Positions 32,359-40,549 of a stretch of 64,000 bases of DNA are shown here, piece by piece. The notes under the pieces are model-generated. The model saw only the letters and a program-made list of their open reading frames with translations, made no database searches and was not told the DNA's origin. Source of the DNA: Cupriavidus malaysiensis (GTDB lineage: Bacteria; Pseudomonadota; Gammaproteobacteria; Burkholderiales; Burkholderiaceae); assembly GCF_001854325.1 (NCBI RefSeq), contig NZ_CP017754.1:124001-188000 (forward strand), read 5' to 3'. The position numbers were made by a program, and so were the translations under genes. Within the stretch, counting starts at the first letter, position 1; the number at the start of each line of letters is the position of its first letter.

Positions 32359-33330
32359 TCAACCCGTCCGGCGCCCGAAGCGGGCCAGCAACTCGCCCAT
32401 GATGCCACGGCGGAAGGTCAGCACACAGATCACGAAGATCACGCCGGTCACCGTCGTCACCGACTCGCCCAGCGAATTGAACCAGCCGATGCCCGTCATC
32501 GAGGCCAGGAAGGTGCCGATGTCGCCCAGCTTGTTCTCCAGCGCGACGACCACGAAGGCACCCGCCAGCGGACCCGACAGGGTGCCGAGGCCGCCCACCA
32601 GCGTCATCAGGATCACCGAGCCCGACATCGACCAGTGCACGTCGGTCAGCGTGGCGAAGCCCAGCACCAGGGCCTTGATCGCCCCGGCCAGCCCCGACAG
32701 CGCCGCGGACAGCACGAAGGCCTGCAGCTTGAAGCGATCGGTGTCGTAGCCGAGCGAGACCGCGCGCGGCTCGTTCTCCTTGATCGCCTTCAGTATCTGG
32801 CCGAAGGGCGAATGCACCGTGCGCACGATCAAGGCGAAGGCGGCCACGAAGATCACCAGCGCCACATAGTAGAGCGTGACGTCGCTGTCCAGCGGCAGCA
32901 CGCCGAACAGCTTGCCGCGCGGCACCCCCTGCAGCCCATCCTCGCCGCCGGTAAACGGCGCCTGCAGGCAGAAGAAGTACAGCATCTGCGCCAGCGCCAG
33001 CGTGATCATCGAGAAGTAGATGCCCTGGCGCCGGATCGCCAGCGCCCCCACCACGTAGCCGATGGCCGCGCCGACCACGGTGCCCAGCACCAGCCCGACT
33101 TCCGGCGTCACGCCCCAGGCCTTCATGGCATAGCCGGCCGTGTAGGCCGCCCCCCCGAAGAAGGCGGCGTGGCCGAACGACAGCAGCCCCGTGTAGCCGA
33201 TCAGCAGGTTGAAGGCACAGGCGAACAAGGCGAAGCACAGCACCTTGAGCACGAACACCGGATAGGCACCGGCGAGCGGCGCGACGATCAGTCCCGCCAG
33301 CAGCAATCCATACCAAATCTTCTTCTGCAC
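32359..33330 (-). CDS. livM: HAAT-type amino acid ABC transporter permease LivM (second system)
   Basis: Membrane subunit of the second Liv system. The 323 residues are strongly hydrophobic and carry the permease motifs GYTGLLSFGHAAFFGGAAYTAGYAM and LKAIKENEPRAVSLGYDTDRFKLQAFV; here these are given as separate family motifs. I chose the GTG giving MQKKIWYGLLLAG, which has GAGGGG six bases upstream. The open frame continues far upstream, but that part is antisense-like to livH and has no membrane pattern. It is the last gene of the five-gene operon. Confidence 0.92.
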   Translation of the reverse strand: MQKKIWYGLLLAGLIVAPLAGAYPVFVLKVLCFALFACAFNLLIGYTGLLSFGHAAFFGGAAYTAGYAMKAWGVTPEVGLVLGTVVGAAIGYVVGALAIRRQGIYFSMITLALAQMLYFFCLQAPFTGGEDGLQGVPRGKLFGVLPLDSDVTLYYVALVIFVAAFALIVRTVHSPFGQILKAIKENEPRAVSLGYDTDRFKLQAFVLSAALSGLAGAIKALVLGFATLTDVHWSMSGSVILMTLVGGLGTLSGPLAGAFVVVALENKLGDIGTFLASMTGIGWFNSLGESVTTVTGVIFVICVLTFRRGIMGELLARFGRRTG

Positions 33331-33404
33331 GCCACGCCCCTCTCTTGCCCGATCCGCCCCGGCCACCGCGGCCGCCACGCCAGTCCCCTGCGCTCGTCCG
33401 CCAG

Positions 33405-34289
33405 TCACTTTTCTCTCCCGAACAGGCCGGCCGGCCGCAGCAGCAGCACGATGACCATGATGAAGAACACTACCGTCGACGAGGCCTCGGGATAGAACAC
33501 CTTGGTCAGCCCCTCGATCACGCCGAGCCCCAGACCGGTGATGATCGAGCCCATGATCGAACCCATGCCGCCGATCACCACCACCGCGAAGACCACGATG
33601 ATCAGGTGCTGGCCCATCAGCGGCGAGACCTGGATCACGGGCGCCGCCAGCACGCCGGCAAAGGCGGCCAGGGCCACGCCGAAACCGTAGGTCAGCGTGA
33701 CCATCAACGGCACGTTGATGCCGAAGGCCTCGACCATCTTGGGATTCTCGGTACCCGCGCGCAGGTAGGCGCCGAGCTTGGTCTTCTCGATGACGTACCA
33801 GGTCGCCAGGCACACCGCGATTGACGCCACCACCACCCAGGCACGGTAGTTGGGCAGGATCATGAAGCCCAGGTCGGTGGCGCCCTGCAGCGCATCCGGC
33901 GGCGAGTAGGGCAGGCCCGACACGCCGAAGATGGAGCGGAACACGCCCTCGACCACCAGCGTGATGCCCAGCGTCAGCAGCAGGCCGTAGATATGGTCGA
34001 GCTTGTAGATCCAGCGCAGCATGGTGCGCTCGATCACCACGCCGATCAGCGCCACCGCCAGCGGCGCCAGCACCAGCATCCACCAGTAGCTGAGCCCGGC
34101 GTACTCCATGCCCATCCAGGTCAGTACCGCACCGAGCATGAAGAGCGCGCCGTGCGCGAAATTGATGACGTTGAGCAGCCCGAAGATCACCGCCAGGCCC
34201 AGGCTCAGCATCGCGTAGAAGGCCCCGTTGACCAGCCCCAGCAGCAGCTGGGACAGCATGGCGGGCAGAGGTATTCCGAAGATGTCCAT
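33405..34289 (-). CDS. livH: HAAT-type amino acid ABC transporter permease LivH (second system)
   Basis: The 294-residue membrane subunit has the usual LivH length and motifs: LLGLVNGAFYAMLSLGLAVIFGLLNVINFAHG, then YLRAGTENPKMVEAFGINV and GGMGSIMGSIITGLGLGVIEG, here named as landmarks of the family. The ATG giving MDIFGIPLPAML fits the family N-terminus; the open frame extends 41 codons further without support. It lies 214 bp downstream of the binding protein and 74 bp before livM. Confidence 0.93.
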   Translation of the reverse strand: MDIFGIPLPAMLSQLLLGLVNGAFYAMLSLGLAVIFGLLNVINFAHGALFMLGAVLTWMGMEYAGLSYWWMLVLAPLAVALIGVVIERTMLRWIYKLDHIYGLLLTLGITLVVEGVFRSIFGVSGLPYSPPDALQGATDLGFMILPNYRAWVVVASIAVCLATWYVIEKTKLGAYLRAGTENPKMVEAFGINVPLMVTLTYGFGVALAAFAGVLAAPVIQVSPLMGQHLIIVVFAVVVIGGMGSIMGSIITGLGLGVIEGLTKVFYPEASSTVVFFIMVIVLLLRPAGLFGREK

Positions 34290-34488
34290 GGCGGATAGCC
34301 GTTTCCATTGCCGAGTGATTGCCACCCTGCTCCCGCGCGGCAGGAGAAGGGATCGGGGAAGCGCGCTGGCCGTCGCGCGCGCCGCCGCCATGCCGCGGCC
34401 CGTGCGCGGCACCGGCCGGACCGGCCCGCTTCCCCCGCCCCGCCCGCTTGCGCGGACCGGGCCCGCGACCGGCCGGACCGTCAGGCCC

Positions 34489-34503
34489 GGCGCGGTCCGC
34501 GCC
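34489..34503 (-). other. GC hairpin directly after the stop codon of the second binding-protein gene
   Basis: GGCGCGG-T-CCGCGCC, perfect seven-base arms touching the TAA stop at 34504-34506. More GC-rich complementarity follows (GGCCGG-A-CCGGCC). In transport operons, such hairpins between the binding-protein and permease genes often protect the upstream message, so more binding protein than permease is made. Confidence 0.45.
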
Positions 34504-35712
34504 TTACTTCTTCATCAGTGCGCACTTCGACTCGGCCACCGTGGTGAAGGCCTGGTCGCCCGGGATGGTCGCCACCACCTTCAGGTAGTCCCAGGGCTTC
34601 TTCGACTCGGCCGGCGACTTCACCTGCATCAGGTACATGTCGTGGATGCCGCGACCGTCCTGGCGGATGTAGCCCTTGGTGTAGAAGTCGTTGATCTTCA
34701 TCTTCTTCAGCTCGGCCATGACCTTGTCCGGATCGTCCGTCTTGGCCGCTTCCACCGCCTTCAGGTAGGTGCGCGCGGCCGAGTAGTCGGCCGCCTGCAG
34801 GCTGCTCGGCATCTTCTTCATCTTGCCGAAGAAACGATTGGCGAACTTGCGCGTCTCGTCGTTCATGTCCCAGTACCAGCTGTCGGTCATCAGCAGGCCT
34901 TCGGTGTTCTTCAGCCCGAGGCTGTGGATATCGTTGATGAACATCAGCAGGCCGGCGATCTTCATCGTCTTGGTGATGCCGAATTCCTTGGCCGCCTTGA
35001 TCGCGTTGATGGTGTCGCCGCCGGCGTTGGCCAGGCCCAGGATCTGCGCCTTCGACGCCTGCGCCTGCAGCAGGAAGGACGAGAAGTCGGAAGCCGACAG
35101 CGGATGGCGCACCGAACCCACCACGGTGCCGCCATTGGCCTTGACCACCGCTGCCGTATCGTTCTCCAGCGAGTGGCCGAAGGCGTAGTCGGCGGTCAGG
35201 AAGAACCACGACTTGCCGCCCTGCTTGACCACCGCGCTGCCGGTGCCCTTGGCCAGCGCCACCGTGTCATAGGCGTAGTGGACCGTGTAGGGCGTGCATT
35301 CCTCGTTGGTCAGGCGCGCGGTGCCGGCGCCGATATTGAAGTAGACCCGCTTCTTCTCCGCCGCGACCTTGTTCATGGCCAGGCCGGTGGCCGAATTGGT
35401 GCCGCCGATCAGCACGTCCAGGCCCTGCTGGTCCATCCATTCGCGCGCCTTCGAGGCGGCGATGTCGGCCTTGTTCTGGTGGTCGGCCGAGACCAGCTCG
35501 ATCGGCTTGCCGAGCACCTTGCCGCCGGCATCCTCGATCGCCATCTTGATCGCCTCGAGGCCGCCCGGGCCGTCGATGTCGGCATACAGGCCCGACATGT
35601 CGGTGATGTAGCCGATCTTGACCGTGTCACCCGACACCTGCGCCGCAGCCATACCCGATACCGTGCCCATTGCCAAGGCAGCCATCGCGGCCGCCAGCCG
35701 AGTCATCTTCAT
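34504..35712 (-). CDS. HAAT-type ABC transporter substrate-binding protein (second system)
   Basis: Periplasmic binding protein, 402 residues, with a signal peptide (MKMTRLAAAMAALAMGTVSG, cleavage near AAA-QV) and the Peripla_BP_6 pattern TVKIGYITDMSGLYADIDGPGG, IGGTNSATGLAMNKVA and FLTADYAFGHSLENDTAAVV; these are separate landmarks. Its strongest resemblance is to the HAAT group from Burkholderiales with a YADIDGPGG motif rather than classic LivJ, so the ligand may be another small amide or acid. It is encoded third in the operon, between livF and livH. Confidence 0.93.
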   Translation of the reverse strand: MKMTRLAAAMAALAMGTVSGMAAAQVSGDTVKIGYITDMSGLYADIDGPGGLEAIKMAIEDAGGKVLGKPIELVSADHQNKADIAASKAREWMDQQGLDVLIGGTNSATGLAMNKVAAEKKRVYFNIGAGTARLTNEECTPYTVHYAYDTVALAKGTGSAVVKQGGKSWFFLTADYAFGHSLENDTAAVVKANGGTVVGSVRHPLSASDFSSFLLQAQASKAQILGLANAGGDTINAIKAAKEFGITKTMKIAGLLMFINDIHSLGLKNTEGLLMTDSWYWDMNDETRKFANRFFGKMKKMPSSLQAADYSAARTYLKAVEAAKTDDPDKVMAELKKMKINDFYTKGYIRQDGRGIHDMYLMQVKSPAESKKPWDYLKVVATIPGDQAFTTVAESKCALMKK

Positions 35713-35788
35713 TGCTTGTCTCCTGAGTTGCGGCGGCCCCTACGCCGCCGGTTGCTGCTCTTGCACCATGCTGCGACCCGCTCGCGGG

Positions 35789-36532
35789 TCAGACCCCAAG
35801 CAGTTCATGCAGCACCGGCATCTTCTGCTGCAGTTCGGCGGCGCCGAAGCGTTCGACGATGGCGCCGTGCTCCATCACGTAGAAGCGGTCCGCCAATGGC
35901 GCCGCGAAGCGGAAGTTCTGCTCCACCATCACGACCGTGTAGCCCTTCTTCTTCAGGGTCAGGATCATGCGCGCCAGCGCCTGCACGATCACCGGCGCCA
36001 GCCCTTCCGAGATCTCGTCGAGCAGCAGCAGGTTGGCGCCGGTGCGCAGGATGCGCCCGACCGCCAGCATCTGCTGCTCCCCGCCCGACAGGCGCGTGCC
36101 CTGGCTCTGGCGGCGCTCCTTCAGGTTGGGGAACATCTCGTAGATCTCGGCCTCGCTCATGCCCGCGCCCTGCCCTTTCAGGTGCGGCGGCAGCAGCAGG
36201 TTCTCCTCGCACGACAGGCTGGAGAAGATGCCGCGCTCCTCGGGGCAGTAGCCGATGCCGCAATGCGCGATCTTGTGCGTCGGCAGCTGGATGGTCTCGC
36301 GCCCGTTGACCCGGATCGAGCCCTTGCGCGCACCGGTCAGGCCCATGATGGCGCGCAGCGTGGTAGTGCGCCCGGCGCCGTTGCGCCCGAGCAGCGTGAC
36401 CACCTCGCCGCGGTTCACGGTCAGGTCCACGCCGTGCAGGATGTGAGATTCGCCATACCATGCGTGCAGGTCGCGGATTTCCAGCGCAGGCGTACCGGCC
36501 GCGCCCGCTTGTGTACCCACTTCGGTGCTCAT
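35789..36532 (-). CDS. livF: HAAT-type ABC transporter ATPase LivF (second system), Walker A Lys replaced by Arg
   Basis: A 247-residue ATPase with LivF order: Walker A, Q-loop, signature LSGGEQQMLAVGRIL and an atypical Walker B LLLLDEISEGLAP in place of DEPSLGL. The Walker A box reads GRNGAGRTTT, so the phosphate-binding lysine is arginine at residue 55; the DNA codon is CGC. The start MSTEVGTQ has AGGACAG upstream. It follows livG after 29 bp. The paired LivG keeps a normal Walker A, so the transporter could still run with one canonical site. Confidence 0.92.
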   Translation of the reverse strand: MSTEVGTQAGAAGTPALEIRDLHAWYGESHILHGVDLTVNRGEVVTLLGRNGAGRTTTLRAIMGLTGARKGSIRVNGRETIQLPTHKIAHCGIGYCPEERGIFSSLSCEENLLLPPHLKGQGAGMSEAEIYEMFPNLKERRQSQGTRLSGGEQQMLAVGRILRTGANLLLLDEISEGLAPVIVQALARMILTLKKKGYTVVMVEQNFRFAAPLADRFYVMEHGAIVERFGAAELQQKMPVLHELLGV

Positions 36533-36561
36533 GTCGCTGTCCTTTCGCCCTGTCGGCGTGC

Positions 36562-37338
36562 TCAGTGGGCGCCCTGCAGCTCGGCGTCGGCGGTGCCCAT
36601 ATAGGCTTCCATCACGCGCGGGTCCTTCGACACCTCCGCGTACGGGCCCTCGGCGAGAATGGCCCCGCGCTGCAGCACCGTGATCTTGTCGGCGATCGAC
36701 GAGACCACGTTCATATTGTGTTCGACCATCAGGATGGTGCGCCCCGCCGACACTTTCTTGATCAATTGCGTGACGCGGTCGACGTCCTCGTGACCCATGC
36801 CCTGGGTGGGCTCGTCGAGCAGCATCAGCTCGGGCTCCATCGCCAGCGTAGTGGCAATCTCCAGCGCGCGCTTGCGGCCGTAGGGCATGTTCACCGTGAC
36901 GGTGTCGGCGAACTCGGTCAGGCCGACCTGCTCGAGCAGTTCCATGGCGCGGTCGTTCAGCACTTCCAGCGAACGCTCGCTGCGCCAGAAGTGCATCGCG
37001 GTGCCGAGCTGACGCTGCAGGCCGATGCGCACGTTCTCCAGCGCGGTCAGGTGCGGGAACACCGCCGAGATCTGGAAGGAACGGATCACGCCGCGGCGCG
37101 CGATCTGCGCGGGCCTCTCGCGCGTGATGTCGATGCCGTTGAAGAGGATGGTGCCGGAGGTCGGCTCCAGGAACTTGGTCAGCAGATTGAAGCAGGTCGT
37201 CTTGCCTGCCCCGTTGGGGCCGATCAGCGCGTGGATGGCGCCGCGCCGCACGCGCAGGCTGACATCGCTGACGGCGGTGAACCCCTTGAACTCCTTGGTG
37301 AGGTTCCGTGTTTCCAGGATGGTTTCCTGTTGATTCAT
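36562..37338 (-). CDS. livG: HAAT-type ABC transporter ATPase LivG (second system)
   Basis: The 258 residues show Walker A GPNGAGKTTC, signature region MPYGRKRALEIATTLA and Walker B LMLLDEPTQGM, with the LivG-specific long region TREIRSFQ-like RRGVIRSFQISAVFPHLTALENV. The ATG is preceded by CAGGAGACT, a good ribosome site. It is the first gene of the operon livG-livF-binding protein-livH-livM. Confidence 0.93.
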   Translation of the reverse strand: MNQQETILETRNLTKEFKGFTAVSDVSLRVRRGAIHALIGPNGAGKTTCFNLLTKFLEPTSGTILFNGIDITRERPAQIARRGVIRSFQISAVFPHLTALENVRIGLQRQLGTAMHFWRSERSLEVLNDRAMELLEQVGLTEFADTVTVNMPYGRKRALEIATTLAMEPELMLLDEPTQGMGHEDVDRVTQLIKKVSAGRTILMVEHNMNVVSSIADKITVLQRGAILAEGPYAEVSKDPRVMEAYMGTADAELQGAH

Positions 37339-37722
37339 AGTCTCCTGCCCGCCCTCTTGCTGGATGCCGGCTCGTGCCCGGCACTGACAAATGGTTGGAA
37401 CCGTCGCGCGCATCTCTCCCGGAGATGTCGTGTCCGCGCTTCGACCGTTCGCGGCACGCCTGGTCCGCGCGCCGCACGTCTTTTATTCTTCTTGCCGCCA
37501 TGCAGCGCTGCCCGCTGCCCGCGTCTTCCGTGATCGGCCGGAGAGCGCGTGTGCAGGCTGCTGCACGGATTGAGGCGTCTATTGTGTGCGCCTGCTGCGT
37601 CGCAAAACATCCGGGTTTGCACTAATCATGAAACATGAACCACGTGTCATGTTCATGACGTCGGTGCGGCCCCTCCGAAGGACGGGATCGCCGCTCGCGC
37701 GCAGGCCGCGCACCGCCCTCGC
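37339..37722. other. Intergenic region upstream of livG (384 bp)
   Basis: Should hold the promoter of the second Liv operon. A cluster of CATGA-type palindromic words is at 37626-37658. An AT-rich stretch (TTTTATTCTTCTTG, 37480-37496) could be the core promoter region, but I cannot assign hexamers. No terminator for the GMC oxidoreductase gene is obvious. Confidence 0.5.
37626..37658. promoter_or_regulatory. Nested CATGA palindromes centred on CACGTG
   Basis: TCATG-AAA-CATGA (37626-37638) overlaps CATGAAC-N10-GTTCATG (37634-37657), with CACGTG in the middle. The stacked symmetry suggests an operator for a multimeric regulator of the Liv operon; the regulator is unknown. Confidence 0.4.
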
Positions 37723-39336
37723 TCAAGCCGTGCGGCGCCAGTCTTCGCGGATCATGTCACTGGCCCGTTCGGCGATCATGATGGTGGGCGAATTGGTGTT
37801 TCCCGAGGTGATCAGCGGCATCACCGAGGCGTCCACCACGCGCAAGCCGGCCACGCCGCGCACCCGCAGGCGCGGATCGACCACGGCCTGCTCATCGTCG
37901 GCACGGCCCATGCGGCAGGTACCGACCGGATGGAAGATAGTGGTGCCGATCTTGCCGGCCGCCTCGGCCAGCGCCTCGTCGCTCTCCGCGCCGGGACCCG
38001 GCAGCCACTCCTGCGGACGGAACGGCGCCAGCGCGGGCGAGGCCACGATGCGCCGCGTCAGGCGCAGCGAATCGGCCGCCACCTTGCGGTCCTCTTCCGT
38101 CGACAGGTAGCGCGGGGCGATGACCGGCGGCCGGCGGAAGTCAGCGGCCTCGATATGCACGCTGCCGCGCGAGCTCGGGCGCAGGTTGCACACGCTGGCG
38201 GTGAAGGCGTTGAAGCTGTGCAGCGGCTCGCCGAACTTGTCGAGCGAGAGCGGCTGCACGTGATATTCGAGATTGGGGCGCGCCTGGCCGGGATCGGAGC
38301 GCGCAAAGGCGCCCAGCTGCGACGGCGCCATGCTCATCGGGCCGCTCTGGTTGACGACGTACTGCAGGCCGATGCCGAGCTTGCCCCACCAGTGCGCGAC
38401 CTGTGTATTGAGCGTGCGCACGCCGTCCACCTTGACCACCGTGCGCAGCTGCAAGTGGTCCTGCAGGTTCTCGCCGACGCCCGGCAGCGCCTGGCGCACG
38501 GCGATGCCGAGCGCGCGCAGGCGTTCCGGCTGGCCGATGCCCGACAGTTCCAGCAGCTGCGGTGTATTGACCGCGCCCGCCGCCAGGATCACCTCGCGCG
38601 CGGCGCGGGCCTCGTGCTGCCGGCCGGCGCCGGTGAAGCGCACCCCGGTGCAGCGCTGCCCGTCGAAGGTCAGCTCACTGACCTGGGCACCGGTGATGAT
38701 GGTCAGGTTGGGCCGATCCGAGGCACCACGCAGGAAGGCCTTCGAAGTGTTCCAGCGGATACCGCGGCGCTGGTTGACCTCGAAATAGCCGACGCCGAAG
38801 TTGTCGCCCCGGTTGAAATCGTCGGTGCGCGGAATGCCGGCCTGCTCGGCCGCGTCCATGAAGCGCTCCAGCACTTCCCAGCGCAGCCGCTGCCCTTCGA
38901 CACGCCATTCACCGCCGGCGCCGTGGAATTCGCTGGCACCGCGATGGTGGTCTTCGCTGCGCTTGAACAACGGCAGCACCTGGTCCCAGCTCCAGCCTTC
39001 GTCGCCGCTCAGGCGCGCCCACGCGTCGTAGTCCTCGCGCTGCCCACGCATATAGATCATGCCGTTGATCGAGGACGAGCCGCCCAGCACGCGCCCGCGC
39101 GGATAGCCGAGCGAACGCCCGTCCAGCCCGGCCTCGGCCGCGGTGCGGTACAGCCAGTCGGTGCGCGGATTGCCGATGCAGTAGAGATAGCCCACCGGAA
39201 TATGGATCCAGTGATAGTCGTCCTTGCCGCCGGCCTCCAGCAGCAGCACGTTGACATTGCTGTCCTGGCTCAGGCGGTTGGCCAGCACGCAGCCGGCCGA
39301 GCCGGCGCCGACGATGATGTAGTCGTAGGTCTCCAT
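37723..39336 (-). CDS. GMC family oxidoreductase (choline dehydrogenase-like)
   Basis: FAD-dependent alcohol dehydrogenase/oxidase of the GMC family; members oxidise choline, long-chain alcohols or polyethylene glycol. The 537 residues have the N-terminal FAD motif DYIIVGAGSAGCVLANRLS, the GMC signatures GRVLGGSSSINGMIYMRG and GAVNTPQLLELSGIG, and the C-terminal catalytic region IFHPVGTCRMG and SGNTNSPTIMIAE with the active-site His/Asn. AAGGGA precedes the ATG. No BetB or BetT homologue is nearby, so choline is only one option. A LysR gene is divergent from it. Confidence 0.93.
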   Translation of the reverse strand: METYDYIIVGAGSAGCVLANRLSQDSNVNVLLLEAGGKDDYHWIHIPVGYLYCIGNPRTDWLYRTAAEAGLDGRSLGYPRGRVLGGSSSINGMIYMRGQREDYDAWARLSGDEGWSWDQVLPLFKRSEDHHRGASEFHGAGGEWRVEGQRLRWEVLERFMDAAEQAGIPRTDDFNRGDNFGVGYFEVNQRRGIRWNTSKAFLRGASDRPNLTIITGAQVSELTFDGQRCTGVRFTGAGRQHEARAAREVILAAGAVNTPQLLELSGIGQPERLRALGIAVRQALPGVGENLQDHLQLRTVVKVDGVRTLNTQVAHWWGKLGIGLQYVVNQSGPMSMAPSQLGAFARSDPGQARPNLEYHVQPLSLDKFGEPLHSFNAFTASVCNLRPSSRGSVHIEAADFRRPPVIAPRYLSTEEDRKVAADSLRLTRRIVASPALAPFRPQEWLPGPGAESDEALAEAAGKIGTTIFHPVGTCRMGRADDEQAVVDPRLRVRGVAGLRVVDASVMPLITSGNTNSPTIMIAERASDMIREDWRRTA

Positions 39337-39570
39337 GTTTCCCTTGTCACGTCCTGTCGGTACGGCACCGGAGCGAGTTTGCATTTCCTCATGACCCTGG
39401 CGCGCTGCCGCGGTTCCCTGGCAGCGTGCCGTCGCGCGCAGACGGCTGGCATCCCGGCGGGCGACGGCAAGCGTCTCGCATTTGCGCACACCCGTCCAAT
39501 GATTTATCGTCAAGCCCAATATAAGGATCGCAAAATATTGCAGCGCACTATCGGCTGCTCTCCGCCTGCC

Positions 39571-40449
39571 GTGGACCTCGTACAACTGCGCGCCTTCGTC
39601 GCTGTCGCGCGCGAAGGCAACCTGACCCGCGCCGCGCAGCGGCTGCACCTGACCCAGCCCGCCGTGAGCCTGCAGCTCAAGCACCTGCAGGCGGACTGGC
39701 AGCTCCGCCTGTTCCAGCGCACCGCTGCCGGCCTCGTGCTGAGCGCCGACGGCGCCGTGCTGCTGCCGCTGGCCGAACGCATCCTGGAGGCCGCGGGCGA
39801 CCTGCAGCATACGGTCGGCGCAATGCACCACGCCGTGCGCGGCCAGCTCGCCATCGGCACCATCCTCGATCCCGAATTCACGCGCCTCGGCGTCACGCTG
39901 CGCGCCCTGGTCGAGCGCCATCCGCAGATCCGCACCGAACTGCGCCACGGCATGTCGGGCTGGGTGCTGCAGCAGGTACGCGCGGGCGCGCTCGATGCGG
40001 GCTTCTACCTCGGGCGTCCGCCCGAGAAGCTGTTCCATGCGCTGGCGCTGACGCCCTTCCGCTACTACGTGGTGGCGCCCAAGGGCTGGCGCGAACGCAC
40101 CGCCCGGCGCTCCTGGGCGCAGCTTGCCGCGCTGCCGTGGATCTGGACGCCGCCCGAGTCGGCGCACAGCCGGCTGCTGAGCGCGCGCTTCGACAGCGTC
40201 GGCGCGGTGCCGGTCAAGGTGGCCCAGGTGGACCAGGAGGCGTCGATGCTGGACCTGGTGCGCTCGGGCGTGGGCCTGTCGCTGGTGCGCGACGCGATCG
40301 CACTGCGCGAATCGCACGCGCACGGCCTGGTGGTGCTGGAAGAAATGTCGGTGCAGACCGAGCTGACGCTGGTGACCCTGGCCGCGCGGCGCAACGAGCC
40401 GGCCATTGCCGCGCTGTTCGACCTCACCGCCGCGGTGTTCCAGCCCTGA
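39571..40449 (+). CDS. LysR-type transcriptional regulator
   Basis: A 292-residue LysR protein: helix-turn-helix in VDLVQLRAFVAVAREGNLTR and AAQRLHLTQPAVSLQLKHLQ, then a ligand-binding domain ending VLEEMSVQTELTLV. The GTG start at 39571 is chosen because the AT-rich DNA before it looks like the divergent control region; an in-frame ATG at 39499 would place that region inside the gene. It is divergent from the GMC oxidoreductase (234 bp apart) and probably controls it. The sequence GCAA-AATA-TTGC at 39531-39542 is a possible operator half. Confidence 0.88.
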   Translation: MDLVQLRAFVAVAREGNLTRAAQRLHLTQPAVSLQLKHLQADWQLRLFQRTAAGLVLSADGAVLLPLAERILEAAGDLQHTVGAMHHAVRGQLAIGTILDPEFTRLGVTLRALVERHPQIRTELRHGMSGWVLQQVRAGALDAGFYLGRPPEKLFHALALTPFRYYVVAPKGWRERTARRSWAQLAALPWIWTPPESAHSRLLSARFDSVGAVPVKVAQVDQEASMLDLVRSGVGLSLVRDAIALRESHAHGLVVLEEMSVQTELTLVTLAARRNEPAIAALFDLTAAVFQP

Positions 40450-40483
40450 GCCGGGCCATCGGGCAGCCCGGCGGCGTTCCGAC

Positions 40484-40549
40484 GACGCTCAGGTGGCGCT
40501 CAGGTGGCGCTCAGGTGGCGCTCAGGTGGCGCTCAGGTGACGATCAGGC
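40484..40549. repeat. 11-bp tandem repeat, GGCGCTCAGGT, six units
   Basis: Four identical 11-bp units (40495-40538) flanked by one variant unit on each side (GACGCTCAGGT and GACGATCAGGC). The last unit contains the stop codon of the hydrolase gene. It lies between the LysR and hydrolase stop codons, where two convergent genes end. Eleven base pairs is about one helical turn. Confidence 0.85.

Noticed and set aside
32359..34308. A single 649-residue protein covering livM and part of the livH region.
   Set aside because: The N-terminal half is a shifted-frame shadow of livH; membrane helices and a good ribosome site begin only at the GTG at 33330.
35789..37501. A 570-residue LivF with a long N-terminal extension.
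   Set aside because: The extension is out of frame with livG, which is the real gene there; the LivF family starts at 36532.
37723..39336. Naming the GMC oxidoreductase betA.
   Set aside because: The family covers many substrates and no betaine genes are adjacent, so no symbol was given.
40484..40549. A CRISPR array.
   Set aside because: The unit is only 11 bp, with no spacers and no cas genes.
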